From Lysobacter_F sp035645555 (GTDB lineage Bacteria > Pseudomonadota > Gammaproteobacteria > Xanthomonadales > Xanthomonadaceae), in contig DASQMI010000089.1 of assembly GCA_035645555.1 (NCBI GenBank), positions 1 through 42,277 on the forward strand: a DNA stretch of 42,277 nucleotides, read 5' to 3'. The position numbers and the translations under genes were made by a program. The notes beneath the pieces are model-generated. The model was given only the letters and a program-made list of their open reading frames with translations, made no database searches and was not told the DNA's origin. Shown piece after piece: positions 1-8,776 of the stretch (positions are counted from its first letter, which is position 1; the number at the start of each line of letters is the position of its first letter).

Positions 1-210
1 ACCGCGGCGATGTTCCTGGTCGGCGGCGGCATCCTGGTGCACGGCATCGCCGCGCTGCACCACCTGATCGAGCCGTACACGCACGGTCCGATGGGCTGGT
101 TGCCGTCGCTGCTGTTCGACGGCGCGGTCGGCATCGCCGCCGGCATTGCGGTGCTGGTGGCAGTCAAGCTGTTCGCGCGGCTGCGCCGCGCCGGCGCCAC
201 CGCGGCCTGA
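1..210 (+). CDS. DUF808 (YedI-like) inner membrane protein, C-terminal fragment
   Basis: The frame is open from base 1 and ends with TGA at 208-210, so only the last 69 residues of a larger gene are present. The stretch FLVGGGILVHGIAALHH, a following amphipathic piece and a final hydrophobic helix (LLFDGAVGIAAGIAVLVAVKLF) match the end of DUF808/YedI membrane proteins, whose function is unknown. The gene ends only 5 bases before the convergently transcribed chromate transporter, with no obvious terminator between them. The internal ATG at base 10 is not the real start, because the frame continues to the window edge. Family assignment is from memory of the conserved C-terminus. Confidence 0.75.
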   Translation, partial: TAAMFLVGGGILVHGIAALHHLIEPYTHGPMGWLPSLLFDGAVGIAAGIAVLVAVKLFARLRRAGATAA

Positions 211-215
211 TCCGC

Positions 216-1493
216 TCAGCCGGCGAGCGGCCGCGCCAGCGCAGCGAGCGCAGCCAGCCCTGGCACTACCGCGTACACCGGCCAGCGGCACCAACCCACC
301 AGCAGCCACGCGAGCGCGGCGATCGCGAGCGCCAGCGCGCCGGTCGCGGTATCGTGCGCGGCCAGCAGGCGCGCGCCGAACCACACCCCGAGCTGCGCAA
401 TCACCCCGACCACCGCGGCGGTGATGCCGCCGAGCATCGCCGAAAGCACGCCGTGGCGCCCGATGCGCTCCACCCACGGCGCCAGGGTCAGCACGAACAG
501 GAAGCTGGGCAGGAACGTCGCCCACACCGCCACCGCGGCGCCGAGCAGCGCCGAGGCGACGGGCGACGCGAGATCGGGGTGCTGCCAGCCGCCGACGAAG
601 CCGACGAACTCCAGTACCAGGATCAGCGGCCCGGGCGTGGTCTCGGCCAGCCCCAGGCCGGTCATCATCTGCGCCGCGTCGAGCCAGCCGTGCGCATGCA
701 CCGCGCGCTCGGCAACGTAAGGCAGCACGGCGTAGGCGCCGCCCAGCGTGACGAGCGCGGCCTGGCTGAAGAACCGGCCCATCGCCCAGGCCGTGCTGTC
801 GAAACCGAGCCGGTGCGCCACCGCGAGCAACGGCAGCCACCACGCCGCGAGAAGCGCGCCGGCCACCAGCGCCGCACGCGCATACGACGGCGCCGCGGGT
901 TCAGGCACATCCATCGGGATGTCCTCGCCGCCGGCCGGCGATCGCGGGCTTAACCGCCACGCCACCGCACCGGCGAGCGCGGCGCACGCGAGCACCGCGG
1001 GGAACGGCCAGCGCCCCGCCGCCAGCGCAACGAACGCGAACGCCGCCAGCACGAACGCCAGCGGCGTGCGCAGCACGCGTGTGCCGATCCGCTGCAGCGC
1101 ATGCGCGATCAGGCCGAGCACCGCGGCCTGCAGCCCGAACGCGATCGCGCCGGCCAGCGGCAGATGCCCGAAACGCAGGTAGGTCCATGCCAGCGCCGCC
1201 AGCAGCACGGCGCCCGGCAGTACGAACAGCGCGCCCGCGGCGAGACCGCCGCGCAGGCCGTGCAACCGCCAGCCCAGCCAGGTGGCGAGCTGCATCGCCT
1301 CCGGCCCGGGCAGCAGCATGCACAGGTCGAGCGCGCGCAGGAACGTGCGTTCGTCGATCCAGCGCCGCTTCTCCACCAGCTCGGCATGCATCACCGCGAT
1401 CTGTCCCGCCGGCCCGCCGAAGCCGATGCAGCCGAGCAGCAGCCACAGCCGCAGCGCGGCGGCGAAACGCGGCCGCTCAGTCGGCAAGCTCAC
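216..1493 (-). CDS. chrA: chromate transporter ChrA, CHR family
   Basis: A 425-residue polytopic membrane protein with the duplicated layout of the long-chain CHR family. The N-terminal half carries LGCIGFGGPAGQIAVMH and LLPGPEAMQLATWLGW; the C-terminal half carries LVTLGGAYAVLPYV and GLAETTPGPLILVLEFVGFVGGW. Family members export chromate from the cytoplasm. The start overlaps the end of the upstream mmcQ-like gene by 17 bases, so the two are probably one transcript. No ChrB regulator lies next to it, so physiological chromate resistance is inferred from family membership only. Length fits full-length ChrA. Confidence 0.9.
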   Translation of the reverse strand: MSLPTERPRFAAALRLWLLLGCIGFGGPAGQIAVMHAELVEKRRWIDERTFLRALDLCMLLPGPEAMQLATWLGWRLHGLRGGLAAGALFVLPGAVLLAALAWTYLRFGHLPLAGAIAFGLQAAVLGLIAHALQRIGTRVLRTPLAFVLAAFAFVALAAGRWPFPAVLACAALAGAVAWRLSPRSPAGGEDIPMDVPEPAAPSYARAALVAGALLAAWWLPLLAVAHRLGFDSTAWAMGRFFSQAALVTLGGAYAVLPYVAERAVHAHGWLDAAQMMTGLGLAETTPGPLILVLEFVGFVGGWQHPDLASPVASALLGAAVAVWATFLPSFLFVLTLAPWVERIGRHGVLSAMLGGITAAVVGVIAQLGVWFGARLLAAHDTATGALALAIAALAWLLVGWCRWPVYAVVPGLAALAALARPLAG

Positions 1494-1827
1494 GCTGCAG
1501 TTTCTTGCTCAGCCGCGCACGCACCAGCTCGTAGCTGCGCCGCACCAGCGTGCGCAGCTCGCCGCTCGGCAACTCGCACGGACGCCCCACCGTCACCCAC
1601 TTCGCGCGCGCCAGGTACGGCGCCGGTGCGAACCCCGGGCGGTCGGTGAACTCGAGGAAACGCTCGTCCTCCACCTTGAAGCTGACCCGGCCCGCGTCGG
1701 ATCCGCGCACGCACAGCACGCAGAACATCTTGCCGGCGACGCTGAACACCAGGTCGTCGTCCCATTTCGGTTCGGCGTTCACGCCCGGCCAGCGGGCGGT
1801 CCAGTCGCGCAGCGTGCGCTCGTCCAT
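1477..1827 (-). CDS. MmcQ/YjbR family protein
   Basis: A 116-residue protein with the MmcQ/YjbR (CyaY-like fold) pattern: WPGVNAEPKWDDDLVFSVAGKMFCVL near the N-terminus, FKVEDERFLEFTDRPGFAPAPYLARAKWV in the middle and a C-terminal helix LVRRSYELVRARLSKKLQ. Members are often called DNA-binding, but their cellular role is not established. The chosen ATG is preceded by GGGGAG five bases upstream on the minus strand. The open frame extends further upstream, but that part runs through the divergent acetyltransferase gene. It overlaps chrA by 17 bases and lies 48 bases from the divergent GNAT gene. Confidence 0.85.
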   Translation of the reverse strand: MDERTLRDWTARWPGVNAEPKWDDDLVFSVAGKMFCVLCVRGSDAGRVSFKVEDERFLEFTDRPGFAPAPYLARAKWVTVGRPCELPSGELRTLVRRSYELVRARLSKKLQRELAD

Positions 1828-1860
1828 CGTGTCTCCCCGGGAGGTCGCGGTGGTGGAGTG

Positions 1861-1869
1861 TGCCAATAT
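1861..1869 (+). promoter_or_regulatory. extended -10 just upstream of the GNAT start
   Basis: The sequence TGCCAATAT has a TGn extension before a weak hexamer (CAATAT) and ends six bases before the ATG at 1876. A transcript from it would begin at or next to the start codon, giving a leaderless mRNA. There is no Shine-Dalgarno-like sequence in this short gap. The hexamer matches consensus poorly, so this is a moderate prediction. Confidence 0.35.
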
Positions 1870-1875
1870 CGGCGC

Positions 1876-2439
1876 ATGGCCGCGCGCGAACGTCTCCCGC
1901 CCTGGCACGAGCTCCTCCGCCTGCCCAACGGGCGCGAAGTGCTGATCCGGCCGATCCGGCCGCAGGACGCCGAGCCGCTGCGCGCCGCGTTTGCGCTGCT
2001 GCAGCCGGAGGAGATCCGTCAGCGCTTTCTGTACGCGCTGACCGAGCTCACGCCGGAGATGGCGCGCCGGCTCACCCATCTGGACTGGCGCCGCGAGTTC
2101 GCGCTGGTGGTCGCCGAGCCGCTGCCGCCCGGCGAGGCGGTGGTCGGTGCGGTCGCGCGCGCGGCGATCGACGACAGCGGCCAACATGCCGAGTTCGCGA
2201 TCCTGGTGAGCCACTACATCGCCGGGCTCGGGCTGGGCCGGCGGCTGATGACCCGGCTGGTCAAGTGGGCTCGCGGGCAGGACCTGGCGACGCTGTACGG
2301 CGACGTGCTCGAGCACAACCAGCCGATGCTGGCGCTGGCGCAGTCGCTCGGCTTCGCGCGCCGGCGCCTGCCGGATGCGCCGGGACTGGTGCGGGTAACG
2401 CTGGACCTGCGCACCGCGGCCGCGTCACCGCACGACTGA
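1876..2439 (+). CDS. GNAT family N-acetyltransferase
   Basis: A 187-residue acetyltransferase. It starts with an LPNGREVLIRPIRPQDAEPL segment typical of the acetyltransferase domain found at the C-terminus of Pat-type protein acetyltransferases, and contains the acetyl-CoA binding turn GLGLGRRLMTRLVKWA at about residues 118-133, followed by LEHNQPMLALAQSLGF, the usual C-terminal GNAT motif. It probably transfers acetyl from acetyl-CoA to a protein or small amine; the substrate cannot be told. The start was chosen because the family N-terminus begins here and a longer upstream frame would overlap the divergent mmcQ-like gene. It has no Shine-Dalgarno and may be leaderless. Confidence 0.85.
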   Translation: MAARERLPPWHELLRLPNGREVLIRPIRPQDAEPLRAAFALLQPEEIRQRFLYALTELTPEMARRLTHLDWRREFALVVAEPLPPGEAVVGAVARAAIDDSGQHAEFAILVSHYIAGLGLGRRLMTRLVKWARGQDLATLYGDVLEHNQPMLALAQSLGFARRRLPDAPGLVRVTLDLRTAAASPHD

Positions 2440-2482
2440 CGACACGCGGGTGCCTGCACGCGCCCTCGCCGCCGCGCTCCGA

Positions 2483-2488
2483 TAGAAT
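2483..2488 (+). promoter_or_regulatory. -10 element of mfd (TAGAAT)
   Basis: TAGAAT matches the -10 consensus at five of six positions and lies ten bases before the mfd start codon at 2499. Transcription would start only a few bases before the ATG, so the mRNA would be nearly leaderless. No convincing -35 box is visible. Confidence 0.5.
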
Positions 2489-2498
2489 CGCGCGCCTC

Positions 2499-5400
2499 AT
2501 GGCGTCCCCCACTCTCCCCGTTCCGCCGCTGCCCAAGGGGGGCCAGCAGCGCGCCTGGTGGCGCGCGCCGGCATCGACCTCGGCACTGGCGTTCCACATC
2601 GCCACCGCGGCGTCGGCGCACCACGGGCCGGTGCTGGTGGTCGCGCGCGACAACCACGCCGCACACCAGCTGGAATCAGATTTGCACACGCTGCTCGCGC
2701 ACGACGCGCAGCTGCCGGTGCTGCCGTTCCCGGACTGGGAAACGCTGCCGTACGACCAGTTCAGCCCGCATCCGGACATCGTCAGCCAGCGCCTGGCGAC
2801 GCTGAACCGCCTTCCCACGCTCAAGCGCGGCATCGTGGTGGTGCCGGTGCAGACGCTGATGCAGCGGCTGGCGCCGCGCCGGCACGTGGTGGGCGGCAGC
2901 TTCGACGTGAAGGTCGGCCAGCGGCTGGACCTCGATGCCGAGAAGCTGCGCCTGGAAGCCGCCGGCTACCGCAACGTACCGCAGGTGTTCGATCCCGGCG
3001 ACTTCGCCGTGCGCGGTGGCCTGCTCGACGTGTACCCGATGGGTGCCCAGCAGCCGTACCGGATCGAGCTGCTCGACGACGAGATCGACACCATCCGCAC
3101 GTTCGACCCGGACTCGCAACGCTCGCTCGATCGCATCGACGCGATCCACCTGCTGCCCGGTCGCGAGCTGCCGATGGACGAGGCGTCCGTGAAGCGCGCG
3201 CTCGACGCGCTGCGCGAGCGCTTCGACCTCGACACCCGCCGCAGCGTGCTTTACCAGGACCTCAAGGCCGGCCACGCACCGGCCGGCATCGAGTACTACC
3301 TGCCGCTGTTCTTCGAGGACGGCGGCCGCCGCGGCCGCGGCGGCACCAGCACGCTGTTCGACTACCTGGACGGCGAAGTGCTGGCGGTGCTGGGCGACGG
3401 CGTCGGCGAGGCGTCCGAGCATTTCTGGGCGAACACCGCGCAGCGCTACGAGCAGCGCCGCCACGACGTCGAGCGCCCGGTGCTGCCGCCGGAGGAGCTG
3501 TACCTGCCGCCGGATGCGCTGCGCGAACGGCTCAACGACCTGCAGCGCATCGAGGTCTGCGGCGAGCGACATGCGCAGCGCGAGCGCGCGCAGGCGCTCG
3601 GCGACCAGCCGGCGCCGTCGCTGCCGATCGCCGCGAAGGACGCGCCGCCGGCGGAAGCGATCGCGAGCTTCCTGCAGCACTATCCCGGCCGCGTGCTGGT
3701 CGCGGCCGATTCGCCAGGCCGCCGCGAGGCGCTGCTGGAGCTGCTGCAGGCCGGTGGCCTGCAGCCGCAGACTGTTGGCGACTGGCGCGGCTTCCTCGCG
3801 CCGCGCGAGGGCGCGCCGCCGAGGTTCGCGCTCGCGGTGGCGCCGTTCGACGACGGCTTCGCGGTCACCGAACCCGCGCTCACCGTGCTCACCGAGCGCC
3901 AGCTGTTCCCCGAGCGCGCCAGTCAGCCGCGCCGCCGCACGCGTGCGGCGCGCGAGCCGGAAGCGATCATCCGCGACCTCGGCGAGCTGGCCGAAGGCGA
4001 CCCGATCGTCCACGAGGACCACGGCGTCGGCCGCTACCGCGGACTGGTGACGCTCGAGGCCGGCGGCATGCCGGGCGACTACCTCGAGATCGAATACGCC
4101 AAAGGCGACCGCCTGTACGTGCCGGTCGCGCAGCTGCACCTGATCAGCCGCTACTCCGGTGCGTCGCCGGAGAACGCTCCGCTGCACTCGCTCGGCGGCG
4201 AGCAGTGGCAGAAGGCGAAGAAGAAGGCCGCCGAGAAGGTCCGCGACGTCGCCGCCGAGCTGCTCGAGATCCAGGCCAAGCGGCAGGCGCGCGCCGGCAT
4301 GGCGATCGACGTCGACCGCGCGTTGTACGAACCGTTCGCCGCGGCGTTCCCGTTCGAGGAGACGCCGGACCAGCACGCGGCGATCGAGGCGGTGCTGCGC
4401 GATCTCGCCTCCAGCCAGCCGATGGACCGGGTGGTCTGCGGCGACGTCGGTTTCGGCAAGACCGAAGTCGCGGTGCGCGCCGCGTTCGTCGCCGCCACCG
4501 CCGGCAAGCAGGTCGCGGTGCTCGTGCCGACCACGCTGCTCGCCGAGCAGCACTACCGCAACTTCCGCGACCGCTTCGCCGACTGGCCGCTGCGGGTGGA
4601 AGTGCTGTCGCGCTTCAAGAGCAAGAAGGAGATCGAAACCGAGCTCGCCAAGGTCGCGCGCGGCGAGATCGACGTGGTGGTCGGCACCCACCGGCTGCTG
4701 CAGCCGGACGTCAAGTTCAAGGACCTGGGCCTGGTCATCGTCGACGAGGAGCAACGCTTCGGCGTGCGCCAGAAGGAGGCGCTGAAGGCGCTGCGCGCCA
4801 ACGTGCATCTGCTCACGCTGACCGCAACGCCGATCCCGCGCACGCTCAACATGGCGATGGCCGGCCTGCGCGATCTGTCGATCATCGCCACCCCGCCGGC
4901 GCACCGGCTGGCGGTGCAGACCTTCGTGGTGCCGTGGGACGACGCGCAGCTGCGCGAGGCGTTCCAGCGCGAGCTGGCGCGCGGCGGCCAGGTGTACTTC
5001 CTGCACAACGACGTCGAGAGCATCGGCCGCATGCAGCGCCAGCTTTCCGAGCTGATCCCGGACGCGCGCGTCGGCGTCGCCCACGGCCAGATGCCGGAGC
5101 GCGAGCTGGAGCGGGTGATGCTCGATTTCCACAAGCAGCGCTACAACGTGCTGCTGTGCACGACCATCATCGAATCGGGCATCGACATCCCCAACGCCAA
5201 CACCATCGTCATCAACCGCGCCGACAAGTTCGGCCTGGCGCAGCTGCACCAGCTGCGCGGCCGCGTCGGCCGCTCGCACCACCGCGCGTACGCCTACCTG
5301 CTGATCCCCGACAAGCGCTCGATCACCGCCGATGCCCAGAAGCGGCTGGAGGCGATCGCGGCGATGGACGAACTGGGCGCGGGCTTCATGCTCGCGACCC

Positions 5401-5996
5401 ACGACCTCGAGATCCGCGGCGCCGGCGAGCTGCTCGGCGAGGAGCAGAGCGGCCAGATCGCCGAGGTCGGCTTCAGCCTGTACACCGAGCTGCTGGAGCG
5501 CGCGGTGCGCTCGATCAAGCAGGGCAAGCTGCCGGACGTCGACCTGGACGAAGCGCGCGGCGCCGACGTCGAGCTGAACATCCCGGCGCTGATCCCGGAC
5601 GACTACCTGCCCGACGTGCACACCCGGCTGACGCTGTACAAGCGCGTCAGCGCCGCGCGCACGCCCGACGAGCTGCGCGAGCTGCAGGTGGAGATGATCG
5701 ACCGCTTCGGCCTCCTACCGGATGCGACCAAGCACCTGTTCGCGATCGCCGAGCTGAAGCTGCACGCCACCGCGCTCGGCGTCCGCAAGCTCGACCTGGG
5801 GCCGAACGGCGGTCGCGTGCAGTTCGTGGAAAAGCCGAAGATCGATCCGCTGACCGTGATCCAGCTGATCCAGAAGCAGCCGCAGCGCTACCAGATGGAC
5901 GGCCCGGACAAGCTGAAGCTGAAGCTGGACCTGCCGGAACCGGCCGACCGCCTGCAGACCGCCCGCGGCCTGCTGACCGCGCTGCAGGCGGCCTGA
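2499..5996 (+). CDS. mfd: transcription-repair coupling factor Mfd
   Basis: A 1165-residue protein, the usual length for Mfd, an ATP-dependent translocase that removes stalled RNA polymerase and recruits UvrA. The N-terminal UvrB-like region includes FPDWETLPYDQFSPHPDIVSQRL; the RNA-polymerase interaction domain has IVHEDHGVGRYRGLV near residue 510; the translocase module has Walker A GDVGFGKTEVAVRAAF near 648 and DEEQRFGV near 748, then TATPIPRTL and GRVGRSHHRAYAYLL. The C-terminal TRCF domain closes the protein. The start at MASPTLPVPPLP follows a TAGAAT -10 box. A longer upstream frame overlaps the GNAT gene and is rejected. The next gene follows after 31 bases. Confidence 0.97.
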   Translation: MASPTLPVPPLPKGGQQRAWWRAPASTSALAFHIATAASAHHGPVLVVARDNHAAHQLESDLHTLLAHDAQLPVLPFPDWETLPYDQFSPHPDIVSQRLATLNRLPTLKRGIVVVPVQTLMQRLAPRRHVVGGSFDVKVGQRLDLDAEKLRLEAAGYRNVPQVFDPGDFAVRGGLLDVYPMGAQQPYRIELLDDEIDTIRTFDPDSQRSLDRIDAIHLLPGRELPMDEASVKRALDALRERFDLDTRRSVLYQDLKAGHAPAGIEYYLPLFFEDGGRRGRGGTSTLFDYLDGEVLAVLGDGVGEASEHFWANTAQRYEQRRHDVERPVLPPEELYLPPDALRERLNDLQRIEVCGERHAQRERAQALGDQPAPSLPIAAKDAPPAEAIASFLQHYPGRVLVAADSPGRREALLELLQAGGLQPQTVGDWRGFLAPREGAPPRFALAVAPFDDGFAVTEPALTVLTERQLFPERASQPRRRTRAAREPEAIIRDLGELAEGDPIVHEDHGVGRYRGLVTLEAGGMPGDYLEIEYAKGDRLYVPVAQLHLISRYSGASPENAPLHSLGGEQWQKAKKKAAEKVRDVAAELLEIQAKRQARAGMAIDVDRALYEPFAAAFPFEETPDQHAAIEAVLRDLASSQPMDRVVCGDVGFGKTEVAVRAAFVAATAGKQVAVLVPTTLLAEQHYRNFRDRFADWPLRVEVLSRFKSKKEIETELAKVARGEIDVVVGTHRLLQPDVKFKDLGLVIVDEEQRFGVRQKEALKALRANVHLLTLTATPIPRTLNMAMAGLRDLSIIATPPAHRLAVQTFVVPWDDAQLREAFQRELARGGQVYFLHNDVESIGRMQRQLSELIPDARVGVAHGQMPERELERVMLDFHKQRYNVLLCTTIIESGIDIPNANTIVINRADKFGLAQLHQLRGRVGRSHHRAYAYLLIPDKRSITADAQKRLEAIAAMDELGAGFMLATHDLEIRGAGELLGEEQSGQIAEVGFSLYTELLERAVRSIKQGKLPDVDLDEARGADVELNIPALIPDDYLPDVHTRLTLYKRVSAARTPDELRELQVEMIDRFGLLPDATKHLFAIAELKLHATALGVRKLDLGPNGGRVQFVEKPKIDPLTVIQLIQKQPQRYQMDGPDKLKLKLDLPEPADRLQTARGLLTALQAA

Positions 5997-6027
5997 CCGC
6001 CTCAAGTTCCGCCGGGCTCGGCCGCTG

Positions 6028-7413
6028 ATGGTGGCGACCGGTTCCGGGCACTGGCGCCCGGACCCGCAGCCCGAGGGCCCGTCGCCGACCATGCCGCAGC
6101 TCGAACGGTTTCTCCGGATCGCCCGCAGCCCCGCCGCCGAGCCCCATCCCGATGGCGTGCTGCTGATCGACAACTCGCGCGTGTGCGCGGAGCTGACGGG
6201 CGCGGTAGTCCGCGAACGGCTCGGCCTGCGCGTCGATGTCGCGACCTCGCTCGCCGACGCACGCCGCCTGCTCGATCCGGGCCGCCACTTCCTGGTGCTG
6301 ACCGGGCTGGTGCTGCCGGACGCGAGTGGCGACGAGGTGGTGACGACGCTGGCCCGCGCCGGCGTGCCGCTGGTGGTGGTGACCTCGCTGCTGGACGAGG
6401 ACACCCGCCAGCGGCTCGCCCGCCTCCCGGTGGTCGACTACGTGCCGAAGAACGAGCCGGGCAGCCTCGATTATCTGACCTGGTTGATCCGCCGCATCGA
6501 CCGCAACCGCCGGGTCAGCGCGCTGGTGGTCGACGATTCCGCGAGCAGCCGACACCTCACCGCCGGACTGCTGCGGCTGTACGGGCTGTCGGTGCGCGAG
6601 GCGCCCAGCGCCGAGGCCGCGCTCGACGTGCTGGCCACCGAGAAGCGCATCCAGCTGGTGATCACCGACTACCAGATGCCGGGCATGAACGGCGTCGACC
6701 TCACCCGCCAGATCCGCGCGCAATTCAGCCGCGACCATCTCGCGGTGATCGGCGTGTCCGGCAGCAACCAGGCCTCGCTGGTCGCCCAGTTCCTCAAGCA
6801 CGGCGCCAACGATTTCCTGCACAAGCCCTATTCGCGCGAGGAATTCCTCTGCCGCGTTTCGCAGAACATCGACAACCTCGAGCTGATCGGTACGCTGCAG
6901 GACCTGGCCACGCGCGACTTCCTCACCGGCCTGTTCAACCGCCGCCAGCTGTTCACGCTCGGCGAGTCGCTGCACCGGCAGGCGCACAACAGCGGCCAGC
7001 GGCTCGCCGCGGCGCTGCTCGACATCGACCACTTCAAGCACATCAACGACACCCACGGCCACGACGCCGGCGATGCGGCGCTGCGCCACGTCGCCCAGGC
7101 GCTCCGCGAGCACACCCGCCCCGACGACGTGGTGGCGCGCTTCGGCGGCGAGGAGTTCTGCGTGCTCGCGCCGGACCTGTCGCCGGGGGAGGCGGTCATC
7201 TATTTCCAGCGCCTGCGCGCCGCGATCGGCAGCCTCGAGATCCCGCTGCCGGACAACGCGCTGCATCTCACCGTCAGCGTCGGCGTGCAGCCGCACCTCG
7301 ACCGTTCGCTGGACGCGATGCTGTCCGAAGCCGACCGTCAGCTGTATCTCGCCAAGGCCGCCGGGCGTAACCGCGTGGAGGTCGCCGCGGCGGCCGGCTG
7401 CCCGGTGCATTGA
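6028..7413 (+). CDS. two-receiver diguanylate cyclase response regulator (PleD-like layout)
   Basis: A 461-residue cytoplasmic protein with two receiver domains (about residues 40-155 and 160-280) and a C-terminal GGDEF domain (about 290-455). GGEEF at 373-377 and an RPDD inhibitory site five residues before it are intact, so it should make cyclic di-GMP and be feedback inhibited. The second receiver keeps a phospho-acceptor Asp214 in VITDYQMPG and the Lys in FLHKPYS. In the first receiver the equivalent position is Gly93 (LVLTGLVLPD), so it should not be phosphorylated in the usual way. An alternative start is the ATG at 6091; neither start has a clear ribosome site. No sensor kinase is adjacent. 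Confidence 0.88.
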   Translation: MVATGSGHWRPDPQPEGPSPTMPQLERFLRIARSPAAEPHPDGVLLIDNSRVCAELTGAVVRERLGLRVDVATSLADARRLLDPGRHFLVLTGLVLPDASGDEVVTTLARAGVPLVVVTSLLDEDTRQRLARLPVVDYVPKNEPGSLDYLTWLIRRIDRNRRVSALVVDDSASSRHLTAGLLRLYGLSVREAPSAEAALDVLATEKRIQLVITDYQMPGMNGVDLTRQIRAQFSRDHLAVIGVSGSNQASLVAQFLKHGANDFLHKPYSREEFLCRVSQNIDNLELIGTLQDLATRDFLTGLFNRRQLFTLGESLHRQAHNSGQRLAAALLDIDHFKHINDTHGHDAGDAALRHVAQALREHTRPDDVVARFGGEEFCVLAPDLSPGEAVIYFQRLRAAIGSLEIPLPDNALHLTVSVGVQPHLDRSLDAMLSEADRQLYLAKAAGRNRVEVAAAAGCPVH

Positions 7414-7495
7414 ACCCTGCCGCCCGGCCCATGACGGGCCGCGGTCCCCATGCCAGCATGCGCCGCGGGCATTGCCGCCCGCCCGGAGCCCGCGC

Positions 7496-8002
7496 ATGCC
7501 GATCCGCCGCTGTCTTCTCGCCCTGTTCTGCCTCGCGCTGGCCGCCTGCGCCACCCCGTCCGCGCGCGAACCGGCCGCCACCACCGTGCTGCTGGTGCGG
7601 CACGCCGAGAAAGCCACGGGTGAGGATCCCATGCTCAGCGAGGTCGGCCGTGCGCGCGCCACGCGGCTGGCGGTACTGTTGCAAGGCCGCGCGCTCGCTG
7701 CGATCCATACCACCGGCTACCGGCGCACCCGCGAGACTGCGCAGGCGGTGGCGAGCGCACACGGGCTCGCGCCACGCGAGTACGACGCCCGCCTGCCCGC
7801 CGACGCGTTCGCCACGCAACTGCGCGAAGCCCACCGTGGACAGACGGTGCTGGTCGTCGGCCACAGCAACACCGTGCCGGCAATCGCCGCCGCGTTGTGC
7901 CGCTGCACGGTACCGCCGATGGACGAACACGAATACGACCGCCTGATCGAAGTGCACCTCGACGCCGCCGGTACGCCGCGGTTGCGAGAGTCGCGCTACT
8001 GA
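7496..8002 (+). CDS. lipoprotein of the histidine phosphatase (SixA/phosphoglycerate mutase-like) superfamily
   Basis: A 168-residue protein with a lipoprotein signal peptide: basic start MPIRR, a hydrophobic core and a lipobox ending LAAC, with Cys18 as the predicted lipidated residue. The mature part has the superfamily RHG-type motif as LLVRHAEK and the second catalytic histidine in VVGHSNTVPAIAAAL, so it should be an active phosphatase outside the inner membrane. The substrate is unknown. A GGAG lies nine bases before the ATG. The stop codon overlaps the ATG of the endonuclease V gene (TGATG), implying cotranslation. Confidence 0.85.
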   Translation: MPIRRCLLALFCLALAACATPSAREPAATTVLLVRHAEKATGEDPMLSEVGRARATRLAVLLQGRALAAIHTTGYRRTRETAQAVASAHGLAPREYDARLPADAFATQLREAHRGQTVLVVGHSNTVPAIAAALCRCTVPPMDEHEYDRLIEVHLDAAGTPRLRESRY

Positions 8003-8673
8003 TGACGCTCGATCCGCTGCCCCCGTGGAACCGCGATGTCGCAGGAGCGCGTGTGCTGCAGACGCAGCTCGCCGCGCAGGTGCGCCTACGCGACGAGTGG
8101 CGCGATCCGCCGCGCTGGCTCGCCGGTTTCGACGTCGGCTTCGTCGCGCGCGGCAAGACCACCCGTGCGGCCGCGGTGCTGATCGACGCGCACACGCTGG
8201 AGCCGGTCGAACGGCACGTCGTCGAACTGCCCACGCGCATGCCGTACATCCCCGGTCTGCTCAGCTTCCGCGAACTGCCTGCGCTGCTGGAAGCGCTCGC
8301 GCGGCTAAGCCGGCGTCCCGACCTCGCGTTCGTCGACGGCCAGGGACTCGCGCATCCGCGCCGGCTCGGCGTGGCCTGCCACTTCGGGCTGGCCGCCGAC
8401 CTGCCGGCAATCGGCGTGGCGAAGTCGATCCTGGTCGGCATCCATGCACCGCTCGGCGAGGATGCGGGCGCGACCGCACCGCTGCTCGATGGCGCGGAGC
8501 GCGTCGGCACCGCGCTGCGCAGCAAGCGCGGCTGCCGGCCGTTGATCGTCTCGCCCGGGCATCGCGTCTCCCACGAGGCGGCGGTGCGCTGGGTGCAGCA
8601 CACGCTGCGCGGTTACCGGTTGCCGGAGCCGACCCGGCTCGCCGACCGGCTCGCCTCGCGGCGCGACGGCTGA
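8002..8673 (+). CDS. nfi: endonuclease V (deoxyinosine 3' endonuclease)
   Basis: A 223-residue protein with the endonuclease V motifs in order: LAGFDVGF (first metal Asp), MPYIPGLLSFRELPALLEA (the PYIPG wedge and catalytic Glu), FVDGQGLAHPRRLGVACHFG (second metal Asp) and AIGVAKSILVG. It nicks DNA next to deaminated bases such as hypoxanthine. Length matches the family. The ATG shares its A with the TGA stop of the lipoprotein phosphatase gene, so translation is likely coupled even though the two products act in different compartments. Confidence 0.95.
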   Translation: MTLDPLPPWNRDVAGARVLQTQLAAQVRLRDEWRDPPRWLAGFDVGFVARGKTTRAAAVLIDAHTLEPVERHVVELPTRMPYIPGLLSFRELPALLEALARLSRRPDLAFVDGQGLAHPRRLGVACHFGLAADLPAIGVAKSILVGIHAPLGEDAGATAPLLDGAERVGTALRSKRGCRPLIVSPGHRVSHEAAVRWVQHTLRGYRLPEPTRLADRLASRRDG

Positions 8674-8776
8674 ATCCGTGCGAAGCGGCCGGCGCGAACG
8701 GATCGTGTCGCCGTTGGCACGGAGCCGCGTGCGGCGCCCGGCTAGGATGCGGTTGCCGTCCCATTCCGGAGCCGCC

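Noticed and set aside
2676..5621. A 981-codon open frame antisense to mfd
   Set aside because: Antisense shadow of a GC-rich gene; composition is Leu/Arg/Ala/Val biased with no recognisable domain.
2558..6028. Very long open frame overlapping mfd on the same strand
   Set aside because: It is an out-of-frame shadow with Arg/Ala/Pro-rich, low-complexity translation; mfd in the other frame has all family motifs.
7425..7441. Six-base inverted repeat (CGGCCC, loop ATGAC, GGGCCG) after the GGDEF gene
   Set aside because: Too short and without a T-run; expected by chance in such GC-rich sequence.
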